NCBI RefSeq assembly: GCF_040639655.1
Contig: NZ_JBFAAI010000040.1
Location: 22,336-86,335 of the forward strand
Source of the DNA: Actinoplanes sp040639655
GTDB taxonomy: Bacteria; Actinomycetota; Actinomycetes; Mycobacteriales; Micromonosporaceae
Reading direction: 5' to 3'
Length of the DNA stretch: 64,000 bases
The notes beneath the pieces are model-generated. The model did not search any database. It saw only the letters and a program-made list of their open reading frames with translations, and had not been told where the DNA came from. The position numbers and the translations under genes are program-made. Positions 8,049 through 16,149 of the stretch are shown piece by piece (the stretch's first letter is position 1; the number at the start of each line of letters is the position of its first letter).

Positions 8049-9089
8049 ATGTCCTACGTCAATCCCCGTGCCCGGCAGATCCCCGGCGACGACACCAGCG
8101 TGCCGGCGCCGTTCGCCCATGAGTCAGAGGAACACCATGCCGCTCTCCGGCACAGCGAGACCGTCCGTGCGTACCCCGGAACGGATTCGATGACCGAGCC
8201 GGGCGCTCCCGACGCGGAGCCGGGGAAGGGTGGTGGCCCGGGCCGCCGCCGGGCCGGGCGTGACCGCAAGCCGCAGAGCGGCAGCCGTGCCGGCCGTAAT
8301 CTGCCCGCGGCCATCGGGGTCGGCCTGAGCCTCGGCCTGATCGTGCTCGCCGCACTGCTGATCCAGCCGATGGCGCTGCTCGTGGTCCTGGTCGTGGCCT
8401 CCGGTGTCGGCGCCTGGGAGATGTCCCGCGCGCTGTCGTTCACCGGAGCCCGCCCACCGCTCATCCCGCTGATGATCGGCGTCGTGCTGATGACCGGGCT
8501 GGCCTGGTTCCGGGGCGCCGACGCGCTGATCCTCGGCCTGCTCGTCACGGTCGGCGCCGCGTCGTTGTGGCGGCTGGCCGACGGCCCGGCCGCCGTCCGG
8601 CGCGACTTCACGCCGAGCGTGCTGATCGCCGTCTACGGACCGTTTCTGCTCAGCTTCGCGGCGCTGCTCGCGCAGATGGACGACGGTCCCCTCCGGGTGA
8701 TCTGCACCCTGGTCGCCGTTGTGCTCTCCGACACGGGTGGCTACGCGTCCGGCGTCTTCCTCGGCAAGCATCCGATGGCGCCGAAGATCAGTCCGAAGAA
8801 GTCGTGGGAGGGTTTCGCCGGTTCCGTGACGGCCGCCGCGATCGGCAGCGGCGCCCTGCTCTTCTTCCTGCTGGACGTCCCGGTCTACTGGGGCCTGCTG
8901 TTCGGCGCGGTCATCTCGGTGATGGCGGTCCTCGGCGATCTCGCGGAGTCGATGCTCAAGCGGGATCTGAGGGTCAAGGACATGAGCAACCTGCTGCCCG
9001 GGCACGGCGGCCTGATGGACCGGCTGGACTCGATCCTGTTCGCCGTCCCGACCGCGTACCTGCTCTTCTCGATCATCACCGCGAGCTAG
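8049..9089 (+). CDS. cdsA: Phosphatidate cytidylyltransferase (CDP-diglyceride synthase)
   Basis: The product is 346 residues. It makes CDP-diacylglycerol from phosphatidic acid and CTP at the membrane. About 95 hydrophilic, Gly/Arg-rich residues precede a run of hydrophobic helices. The C-terminal signature is present: KISPKKSWEGFAGS and then LKRDLRVKDMSNLLPGHGG with MDRLDS. The start is set at ATG 8049. ATG 8190 would remove 47 residues of the variable tail and cannot be excluded. Location between frr and rlmN matches other actinobacteria. Confidence 0.93.
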   Translation: MSYVNPRARQIPGDDTSVPAPFAHESEEHHAALRHSETVRAYPGTDSMTEPGAPDAEPGKGGGPGRRRAGRDRKPQSGSRAGRNLPAAIGVGLSLGLIVLAALLIQPMALLVVLVVASGVGAWEMSRALSFTGARPPLIPLMIGVVLMTGLAWFRGADALILGLLVTVGAASLWRLADGPAAVRRDFTPSVLIAVYGPFLLSFAALLAQMDDGPLRVICTLVAVVLSDTGGYASGVFLGKHPMAPKISPKKSWEGFAGSVTAAAIGSGALLFFLLDVPVYWGLLFGAVISVMAVLGDLAESMLKRDLRVKDMSNLLPGHGGLMDRLDSILFAVPTAYLLFSIITAS

Positions 9090-9132
9090 CTGTGGGCGAC
9101 GGACTCGGTGGACGTGGGAGACTGGATACGCC

Positions 9133-10326
9133 ATGACGATTCTTCCGGTCATCCCGATCAGTCCCGATCAACCCGACATCCTGCAGCCCGGGACGGTGAA
9201 AACACGCCGTCGCCCCAGCATGCCTCCGCGCCATCTGGCCGACCTCGACCTCGACGGCCGCAAGAGCGCCGTCGCGAGCCTGGGCGAGCCGGCGTTCCGT
9301 GCCAAGCAGCTTTCCACCCACTACTTCGGCCGCCTCGTGCGCGACGCCGCAGCGATGACCGACCTGCCGGCCGGTTCCCGTGACCGGCTCGCCGCCGAAC
9401 TGCTGCCCACGCTGCTGACCCCGGTCCGGGAGCAGGCGTGCGACGACGGGGCGACCCGCAAGACACTGTGGCGGCTGCACGACGGCGCGCTCGTGGAGAG
9501 CGTTCTGATGGGTTACCCCGACCGGGTGACGGCATGTGTCTCGAGCCAGGCCGGGTGCGGCATGGCGTGCCCGTTCTGCGCCACCGGCCAGCAGGGGCTG
9601 ACCCGCAACCTGTCGGTGGCCGAGATCGTGGACCAGGTGGTGTATCTGGCCGGGGTGGCCGCGTCCGGTGCGGTGACCGGTTCGCCGCCGCGCCTGTCGC
9701 GCGTGGTCTTCATGGGCATGGGCGAGCCGTTGGCCAATTACCCGCGGGTGATCGACGCGGTCCGGCGGCTGACGAGCCCGGCTCCCGAGGGCCTGGGGCT
9801 CTCGCAACGGCACATCACGGTGTCCACGGTGGGTTTGGTGCCCGCTATGCGCCGGTTGATCGCTGAACAGCTCTCGGTGACTCTTGCGCTGTCACTTCAC
9901 GCCCCCGATGATGATCTGCGCGATGAGCTTGTGCCCGTCAACCAGCGTTGGAAGGTGGCCGAGGTGCTCGATGCCGCGTTCGATTACGCGGCGCAGACCG
10001 GCCGTCGGGTTTCCATCGAATACGCCCTGATCAGGGATGTAAACGATCAGCCCTGGCGTGCCGACCTGCTCGGCCGTCTTCTGAAAGGCAAGCTGGCCCA
10101 TGTGAATCTCATCCCGCTGAACCCGACGCCGGGCAGCAAGTGGGATGCGAGCCCGAAGCCGGTCGAGCGCGAGTTCGTCCGCCGGTTGCAGGAGGCCGGT
10201 GTTTCGACGACGGTACGCGATACCCGGGGGCGGGAGATCGACGGCGCGTGCGGCCAGCTGGCCGCGGGTGAGCTGACGGACGCGAGCGCAGGGGGCGCCG
10301 CAGCCGACGCGGAGGTGGCACAGTGA
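9133..10326 (+). CDS. rlmN: 23S rRNA (adenine2503-C2)-methyltransferase RlmN
   Basis: The product is 397 residues, a radical-SAM enzyme that methylates A2503 of 23S rRNA and A37 of some tRNAs. The iron-sulfur triad is at about C142, C146 and C149 in GCGMACPFCATGQ. VFMGMGEPLANY is the GGEP-like SAM motif. A later Cys in the tail (GACGQLAAG) matches the methyl-carrying catalytic cysteine of the family. GGAG precedes ATG 9133 at a workable distance. The first 30 residues are variable. Confidence 0.95.
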   Translation: MTILPVIPISPDQPDILQPGTVKTRRRPSMPPRHLADLDLDGRKSAVASLGEPAFRAKQLSTHYFGRLVRDAAAMTDLPAGSRDRLAAELLPTLLTPVREQACDDGATRKTLWRLHDGALVESVLMGYPDRVTACVSSQAGCGMACPFCATGQQGLTRNLSVAEIVDQVVYLAGVAASGAVTGSPPRLSRVVFMGMGEPLANYPRVIDAVRRLTSPAPEGLGLSQRHITVSTVGLVPAMRRLIAEQLSVTLALSLHAPDDDLRDELVPVNQRWKVAEVLDAAFDYAAQTGRRVSIEYALIRDVNDQPWRADLLGRLLKGKLAHVNLIPLNPTPGSKWDASPKPVEREFVRRLQEAGVSTTVRDTRGREIDGACGQLAAGELTDASAGGAAADAEVAQ

Positions 10327-10363
10327 CTGGGCTCAGGTCCCAGCGAGCGGAGTGGGAGACGTT

Positions 10364-11635
10364 GTGACGAGTCAGGGGCAGCGTTTCCGAAGGCGTGCGC
10401 TGCGGCGTGGCTACAAGGTCGACGAGGTCGACGCTTTCCTGGACCGGGTCGAGGCGACCCTGGCCGGCGAGCAGGTCGGCCCGCCGGTCGGCGCGCAGGA
10501 AGTGCACGACGTGGTCTTCCGGGTGCGGTTCGGCGGCTACGACGAGTGGCAGGTCGACCTGCACCTCGACCGGGTCGAGCGGCAGCTCGCCGAGTTCGAG
10601 GAGCGGGGTGGGCGCCCCGCACCGGACCCGATGCGTGACTCGATGCGCAGTGGCCTCACCGCGACTCCGGCTTCCGGCCCGCCCGCGATGGGTCAGGGCC
10701 CGGGTCAGGGTTTCGACCGTGGCGGGTTCGACCGCGGCGGTTTCGGTCCGGGAGGGCCGGGCGGCCCGGGTGGCATGCAGGGTCAGCCTCCGCAGCCGCA
10801 GGGCTACCCGGGTCAGCCGCAGGGCTATCCCGGCCAGCCGCAGGGCGTGCCGGGCGGAATGGGCGCGGGGATGAACCCGGCTGCCCGGATGGCCTCGCCG
10901 CCGACCGAGCGGCTGCAGGCTCCGGTGCGCGACGACCGGATGATGCCGCCCCAGATCCCGCAGCGTCAGCCCCAGCAGCTGCCACCCGGCCCGGACCCGT
11001 ACGGGCGCTATGACGAGCCGACCGGCTATGGCCAGCAGCAGCAGCAGCCGCCCTCACAGCTGCCACAGCGTCCCGGTCCGCCGCCCGGTTACGACCCGAG
11101 CGGCTACGACCAGGGCGGTTACGACGGCTTCGAGGCCGGCCGGCACGGCAAGGCGGACATGACCGCCGAGATCCGGATGCCCGACCGGGACCCACGTGGT
11201 GGCTACGGCCAGCAGATGCCGGGCGCTCCGATGCCGGGCTCGCCGATGGCCATGCCGGGTTCTCCCATGCCGGGGGCGCCGATGAGCGGGCCGCCCTACG
11301 GCGGTGGTGGTGGCGGCTACGGCCAGCAGCCGCAGCAGCAACAGCAACAGCCGCAGCTCGGTCCGCCGCTGGGTGAGCCGGGTGGCGAGCTCTACCGGGT
11401 CGACCAGCTCCGCCGGACGTTCCAGCCACGCCGGTTCGGCAGCGGTTACGACCCGTCGCAGGTCGACCGGCTGTTCGAGGGCATCCTGCAGGCCATGACG
11501 GGCCGCGGCCCGATGCCGGTGAACGAGAACGACCTCGACATGCTTCAGTTCGGCCTGGTGCCGAACGGCTACTTCGAGGCCGAGGTCGACGCCGCGCTGC
11601 GCGAGGTGAAGGACATCCTGTTGCGCCGCCGGTGA
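10364..11635 (+). CDS. DivIVA-domain protein with Pro/Gln/Gly-rich linker
   Basis: The product is 423 residues. A DivIVA-type element starts the protein (FRRRALRRGYKVDEVDAFLDRV), and a second follows around residues 50-70 (VRFGGYDEWQVDLHLDRVE). A long linker rich in Pro, Gln, Gly and Met spans about residues 80-335. A third element of the same kind closes the chain (FQPRRFGSGYDPSQVDRLFEGI). Classical DivIVA/Wag31 has one such element followed by coiled coil, and no long coiled coil is evident here. A role in cell-pole or septum organisation is inferred from the family only. GTG 10364 is preferred because GGGAG lies seven bases upstream. GTG 10352 is an alternative. A very strong terminator follows. 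Confidence 0.8.
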   Translation: MTSQGQRFRRRALRRGYKVDEVDAFLDRVEATLAGEQVGPPVGAQEVHDVVFRVRFGGYDEWQVDLHLDRVERQLAEFEERGGRPAPDPMRDSMRSGLTATPASGPPAMGQGPGQGFDRGGFDRGGFGPGGPGGPGGMQGQPPQPQGYPGQPQGYPGQPQGVPGGMGAGMNPAARMASPPTERLQAPVRDDRMMPPQIPQRQPQQLPPGPDPYGRYDEPTGYGQQQQQPPSQLPQRPGPPPGYDPSGYDQGGYDGFEAGRHGKADMTAEIRMPDRDPRGGYGQQMPGAPMPGSPMAMPGSPMPGAPMSGPPYGGGGGGYGQQPQQQQQQPQLGPPLGEPGGELYRVDQLRRTFQPRRFGSGYDPSQVDRLFEGILQAMTGRGPMPVNENDLDMLQFGLVPNGYFEAEVDAALREVKDILLRRR

Positions 11636-11645
11636 TCAGCACACG

Positions 11646-11674
11646 AAAAGAGGGGGCCGCCGGCCCCCTCTTTT
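11646..11674. terminator. Bidirectional rho-independent terminator
   Basis: The 13-base arm AAAAGAGGGGGCC (11646-11658), a GCC loop and the complementary GGCCCCCTCTTTT (11662-11674) form a perfect stem with A and T tracts on both sides. It separates the convergent DivIVA-domain gene and DUF2631 gene and should work in both directions. Confidence 0.92.
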
Positions 11675-11687
11675 GCTTGACCCGGAG

Positions 11688-11927
11688 TTACTGGTCGTTG
11701 GGGCGCAGGCCACTGCGGCGCAGCACGGCGTCGCCGATGATGACGGCGACCAGGCCGATGGCGATCACGACGAGCCACACCTTCTCGGTGTTGCCCTGCT
11801 GGTTACCCCAGAAGAAGAGCAGCATGATCGCGGCCGAGATGATCGCGCCCTTCTGAGCCCGCTTGCGGTTGCCGGGCTTCAGCTGGTCGGGCGCGTAGAC
11901 CTCCTCGTGGTGTTCTTCCGCAGCCAC
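11688..11927 (-). CDS. DUF2631 small membrane protein
   Basis: The product is 79 residues with a hydrophilic N-terminus (AAEEHHEEVYAPDQLKPG), a basic stretch KRAQKG and two hydrophobic helices with a short turn, ending LRRSGLRPNDQ. It matches the actinobacterial DUF2631 pattern, whose function is unknown. Start GTG 11927 is chosen because AGAAGGGA lies nine bases upstream. An upstream ATG at 11957 lacks such support. In many actinobacteria this gene lies near dxr, consistent with its place here a few genes upstream. Confidence 0.8.
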   Translation of the reverse strand: MAAEEHHEEVYAPDQLKPGNRKRAQKGAIISAAIMLLFFWGNQQGNTEKVWLVVIAIGLVAVIIGDAVLRRSGLRPNDQ

Positions 11928-12086
11928 GGTGGCGTCCCTTCTGATCAGTGTGTCCAAGCAGATGATGAATCGGAAAACAGTCTGTCACGGGGGTGACGGG
12001 CACAACGCGGCAACCCGGCTGTACTTTCGATGCGGTCACAAAGCCGCAAGACGCGGCCACGAAGCCGCAAGCAGAGGAGCGATCAA

Positions 12087-13637
12087 GTGCGGATCACGGG
12101 CACCGGCCATGCGAGCATGCGGATCGACACCGCTGCCGGCAGCATTCTGTGCGATCCGTGGGTGAATCCGGCGTATTTCGCCTCATGGTTCCCGTTCCCG
12201 GACAACTCCCAGCTCGACTGGGAGACGCTTGGTGACGTCGACTACCTGTACGTCTCCCACCTGCACCGGGACCACTTCGACGCGGAGCACCTGAAGAGGT
12301 TCATCAGCAAGAAGGCGACCGTCCTGCTGCCGGAGTACCCGACCTCCCAGCTCGAGGACGAGCTGCGGGCGCTCGGTTTCACCAGCTTCCTGCGGACGAA
12401 GTCGGACGAGGTGCACGAGCTCGACGGCGGCCTGAAGGTGATGATCCAGGCGCTGATCAGCCCGACCGACGGCCCGATCGGTGACTCGTCGCTCTGGGTC
12501 GAGTACGACGGCATCCGCGTCCTGAACCAGAACGACGCCCGTCCCGCCGACCTGACCCGGTTCAACGAGCTGGGCCACGTCCACGCGCACATGCTGCAGT
12601 TCTCCGGCGCCATCTGGTACCCGATGGTCTACGAACTGCCGGAGAACGCGAAGACCGCGTTCGGCAAGCAGAAGCGGGAACGGCAGTTCGACCGCACCTG
12701 GCGCTACATCGACGACCTGAAGGCCGATTTCGTCTTCCCGATCGCCGGCCCGCCGTGCTTCCTCGACGAGGAGCTGTGGCAGTTCAACGACATCCACGGC
12801 GACGAGGGCAACATCTTCCCCGACCAGTCGGTGTTCCTGACGGAGTACGCGAAGGTCGGCGGTACCAACGCGGTCGTCCAGCTGCCGGGCAGTGTGACCG
12901 AGCTGACCGACGGCGGCACCAGGCAGACGACGACGCATCCGACGCCGGTCGACGAGTTCTTCGCCAACAAGAAGGCGCACCTGGAGGAGATGCGGGACCG
13001 CAAGCGCCCCATCATCGAGGCGGAGAAGGCGTCCTGGCGGCACCCGGAGATCGACGTCCTCAAGGAGCTGAAGAAGCGGATCGAGCCGCTGCTCGAGGAG
13101 TCGCTCTACATGGCCAAGGGCGTCGGCGGCCCGGTCCGGTTCGACCTGGTCTCCTACGACGGCGACGAGGTCGAGTCGATCGTGGTGGACTTCCCGGGCA
13201 AGCAGGTCCGGGCGTACGCCGACGAGAAGGTGCGCTACCGCTTCCGTACCCAGCGGGAATTGATCGAGCACCTCATCTTCATCGACGAGGGTGACTGGGT
13301 GAACTCGCTGTTCCTGTCCTGCCGCTTCTCCGCGGCCCGGATCGGCCAGTACAACGAGTTCGTCTACGCCTTCTTCAAGTGCCTCTCCGAGGAGCGCCTG
13401 CAGTACGCCGAAGGCTGGTACGACGAGCACGAGAAGGCCGTCGACGCCGAGGACATCCAGTTCGGCGACTGGACCGTGCAGCGACGTTGCCCCCACCTGA
13501 AGGCCGACCTGTCCCGGTTCGGCATCGTCGAGGGCAACGTGCTGACCTGCCAGTTGCACGGCTGGAAGTTCGACCTGCCCAGTGGCCGCTGCCTCACCGG
13601 CGTCGGCCACAAGATCAGGGCGACCCGGAACGACTAG
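12087..13637 (+). CDS. Metallo-beta-lactamase fold protein with C-terminal Rieske domain
   Basis: The product is 516 residues. The N-terminal half is an UlaG-like MBL hydrolase domain with the metal motif HLHRDHFD starting near H58. The C-terminal end has a Rieske [2Fe-2S] site: C468-x-H470, then C488-x2-H491 (CPHL and CQLHGWKFDLPSG). The same two folds occur together in CMP-N-acetylneuraminate hydroxylase, but there the Rieske domain is N-terminal, so a direct functional transfer is unsafe. It is likely a redox or hydrolytic enzyme of unknown substrate. Start GTG 12087 has AGGAG upstream. Its stop shares a CTAG with the convergent flavoprotein gene. Confidence 0.82.
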   Translation: MRITGTGHASMRIDTAAGSILCDPWVNPAYFASWFPFPDNSQLDWETLGDVDYLYVSHLHRDHFDAEHLKRFISKKATVLLPEYPTSQLEDELRALGFTSFLRTKSDEVHELDGGLKVMIQALISPTDGPIGDSSLWVEYDGIRVLNQNDARPADLTRFNELGHVHAHMLQFSGAIWYPMVYELPENAKTAFGKQKRERQFDRTWRYIDDLKADFVFPIAGPPCFLDEELWQFNDIHGDEGNIFPDQSVFLTEYAKVGGTNAVVQLPGSVTELTDGGTRQTTTHPTPVDEFFANKKAHLEEMRDRKRPIIEAEKASWRHPEIDVLKELKKRIEPLLEESLYMAKGVGGPVRFDLVSYDGDEVESIVVDFPGKQVRAYADEKVRYRFRTQRELIEHLIFIDEGDWVNSLFLSCRFSAARIGQYNEFVYAFFKCLSEERLQYAEGWYDEHEKAVDAEDIQFGDWTVQRRCPHLKADLSRFGIVEGNVLTCQLHGWKFDLPSGRCLTGVGHKIRATRND

Positions 13638-15187
13638 GTCGCCAGGTCCTTGAGGATGCGGCGGGCCGCGTTGTGGCCCGCCGCTCCGATCACGCTGCCG
13701 GCCGGGTGCGCCCCGGCCGACCCGTGGTACAGCCCGTCCAGTCCGGTGAAGTACGGCATCCGCTTGTCGAACGCGACCGTGTTGTCGACGTGGTGGATGT
13801 GACCGCCGGTGATCCCGAAATGCCTCTCGATGCCCGGGGGAGTGAGCGGGAACACGTCCGCGACCAGGTCCGAGGTGCCGGGCGCGTACCGGTCGCAGAG
13901 GGCGAGCAGCCTGTCGACGTACGCCGGAAGCTCCTGATCCCAGGAGGAACCGGCCGGCTCGAACGGCACCGACTGCACGAACAACGCCGAGGAATGGTGT
14001 CCGGCGTCGTCGCGAAGCGACGGGTCGACGGTGGTGTGCAGGTACCACTCGATGGTCGGCTCGGCCGGCAGGACACCGGCCTGGACGTCCGCCCACATCC
14101 GCCGCAGGTTGGTCATCGGCGATCCCTCGCCGGGCAGCAGATGAATGGTCGAACCGAACGGCGACGGCGCATCGGCCGGCAGGCAGTCGAATCGCGGCAG
14201 GTCACGCAGCGCGAGGTTGACCTTGAGCGTGCTGCCGGGCCGCTTGACGGCGGCCATGCGCTCGGTCAAGGCGGCGGGCAGAGAACCTTCCGGAACAAGA
14301 CCCATCAGCTGGTACGGGTCACAGCCGCCGAGGACGACCTTGGCCGAGACACTCCGCCCGTCGGCGAGCACCACGCCACTGGCCGCGCCGCCGTCGACGG
14401 TCACCGCGGTCACCCGGGCATCGGTGAAGATCCGCGCCCCGGCGGCCCGTGCCGCGTCGGCGAAGGTCCGGGACACGGTGCCCATCCCGCCCTCGGCGAT
14501 CAGCCAGGTCCCGTCCGAGCCCGGCAGCCGGCACATGTTGTGCACCAGGAAGTTGTGCCCGGTACCCGGATCGTCCGGCCCCGCGTTCAGCCCGGACAGG
14601 CCGTCGGTGACCGCGTACATCGCCACCAGCAGCTCGCTGGCGAACCCGAACCGGGCCAGGTAGTCGGCGACCGAGCCGCGTACCAGATCAAGGAAGGTGC
14701 TCTGCAGCTGCGGCCGGATGTGCCGGTCGGCGATCTCCTCGACCGGCGCGGGTTCCTCCAGCCAGGCGGGCGCCAGGTCGGCGCGGATCGCCCCGATCTC
14801 GATGGCCAGGGTCTCGTCGGCGATCGCGTCACGCTCACTGAGTTGCGCCCGGTTGGCACGGGCGTCACTGCCGAACAGCAGGTACGGGGAACCGGCCCCG
14901 GCACCGGGCAGGAAGTAATGCGGATCGCGCCGCAGGGTGGGGATGTCCACGTCGAGCGTCCGCAGCAGCTCGGGCGGCATCAGCCCGAGCAGGTAGGACC
15001 CGGTGGACTGGCCGAGGCCGGGAACCTTGGGAAACGGGTGTTCGGTGCGGGTGGCGCCGCCGATCACACCGGCGGCCTCGAGCACGACGACGTCGAGGCC
15101 GGCACGGGCGAGCAGGATCGCGGAGACGAGAGCGTTGTGACCGGCTCCGATGATCACCACGTCGGCACGGTCCGGGATGGGGGTCAT
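13634..15187 (-). CDS. FAD-dependent phytoene-desaturase-like oxidoreductase (PYROXD2 type)
   Basis: The product is 517 residues. An N-terminal dinucleotide-binding Rossmann motif is clear (VVIIGAGHNALVSAILLARAG) with the acidic end VVLEAAGVIGGATRT. A C-terminal FAD-contact segment includes GLYHGSAGAHPAGSVIGAAG. The layout matches bacterial relatives of carotenoid desaturases and human PYROXD2. No carotenoid genes are nearby, so the substrate is unknown. It converges on the MBL-Rieske gene with a four-base CTAG overlap of the stop codons. The upstream YihY-like gene is on the same strand after 17 bases, so the two may be cotranscribed. Confidence 0.87.
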   Translation of the reverse strand: MTPIPDRADVVIIGAGHNALVSAILLARAGLDVVVLEAAGVIGGATRTEHPFPKVPGLGQSTGSYLLGLMPPELLRTLDVDIPTLRRDPHYFLPGAGAGSPYLLFGSDARANRAQLSERDAIADETLAIEIGAIRADLAPAWLEEPAPVEEIADRHIRPQLQSTFLDLVRGSVADYLARFGFASELLVAMYAVTDGLSGLNAGPDDPGTGHNFLVHNMCRLPGSDGTWLIAEGGMGTVSRTFADAARAAGARIFTDARVTAVTVDGGAASGVVLADGRSVSAKVVLGGCDPYQLMGLVPEGSLPAALTERMAAVKRPGSTLKVNLALRDLPRFDCLPADAPSPFGSTIHLLPGEGSPMTNLRRMWADVQAGVLPAEPTIEWYLHTTVDPSLRDDAGHHSSALFVQSVPFEPAGSSWDQELPAYVDRLLALCDRYAPGTSDLVADVFPLTPPGIERHFGITGGHIHHVDNTVAFDKRMPYFTGLDGLYHGSAGAHPAGSVIGAAGHNAARRILKDLAT

Positions 15188-15204
15188 GGTTCGCGAGGTT
15201 ACCT

Positions 15205-16026
15205 CTAGGCCTCCTCCGGTGACCTCGCCGAATCATCCGATAAATGCGTCTCGACGGCCCGGGTCGCCGCGAAACCGGCGAGCAGCACCACATGGAACAG
15301 GTAGAGCCAGAAGCCGATCGCCACCACCGCACCGACCTCGGTGAACCCGCCGAAGGGCACCCCCAGGTCCAGGGGCAGCGAGGAGAAGAGCACAAATCCG
15401 TGCAGGAACCCGGACAGGTTCGCGGCGGTGAAGGAACCGATCAGCGTGGTGAGCAGCCACGGCGGGCGGCCGGGCGCGACGTACCGGAACACCCAGATCA
15501 CCACCGGGGTGAGCAGCAGCCAGACGGCCAGGAAGGAGAGCACCACCCCGAGCACCGCCGACCAGCCGCCACGCAGCCACAGGCGGCTCGTGGTGGGCAG
15601 GGCCAGCAGCAGTGACAGCAGCAGCGCCGGCGTGGCGGCGAGCAGCGGCAGCCAGAGGATCCGGCCCCGCCAGCCGACCAGCTTCTCGCCGGGGCGGGCG
15701 ATCGACGCGAACGCCCGGCGCAGGCCCTCGCCGTACAGGGTGGCGGGCAGGAGGCTCGCCAGCGCGAGAACGGGAGTCAGGTTCAGTCCGGCCTCGATGA
15801 GCGCGCCGAGTGCCCGGGGCGCCCCGATCTCGTCCGGCAGCGCGGCCAGTGTCCGGCCGGTCAGGTCCCGTACCCGCTCCGCACCCACCGCCAGACCGGT
15901 GATCCAGATCGCCAGCAGCGCGACCGGGACCACCGCGATGCCGCTGTAGAAGGTGATCGCGGCCGCGTGCAGCGCGACGTCCTTGCCGCGCAGTGGCCGG
16001 AACAGAGCGGAGATCTTCGATCGCAC
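15205..16026 (-). CDS. YihY/BrkB-family inner membrane protein
   Basis: The product is 273 residues with about six hydrophobic helices. The N-terminus has the family pattern DVALHAAAITFYSGIAVVP, and a later segment has TLYGEGLRRAF and GAVVAIGFWLYLFHVVLLAG. Once misnamed ribonuclease BN, the family is thought to take part in envelope integrity or transport, and no biochemical activity is established. The start is GTG 16026, about 120 bases from divergent dxr. It is probably cotranscribed with the flavoprotein gene 17 bases downstream. Confidence 0.82.
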   Translation of the reverse strand: MRSKISALFRPLRGKDVALHAAAITFYSGIAVVPVALLAIWITGLAVGAERVRDLTGRTLAALPDEIGAPRALGALIEAGLNLTPVLALASLLPATLYGEGLRRAFASIARPGEKLVGWRGRILWLPLLAATPALLLSLLLALPTTSRLWLRGGWSAVLGVVLSFLAVWLLLTPVVIWVFRYVAPGRPPWLLTTLIGSFTAANLSGFLHGFVLFSSLPLDLGVPFGGFTEVGAVVAIGFWLYLFHVVLLAGFAATRAVETHLSDDSARSPEEA

Positions 16027-16149
16027 TCCGCATGGTTACCCCGTAGTGCCCTCGCCGTCACCCGGATGCCGATCCCGTGATGTCCGGCACCCGGCGCGCC
16101 TCCCGGCCTGACGGCGACGCCGGCCCGGCCGTCCGGGAAGATGGGCGGC

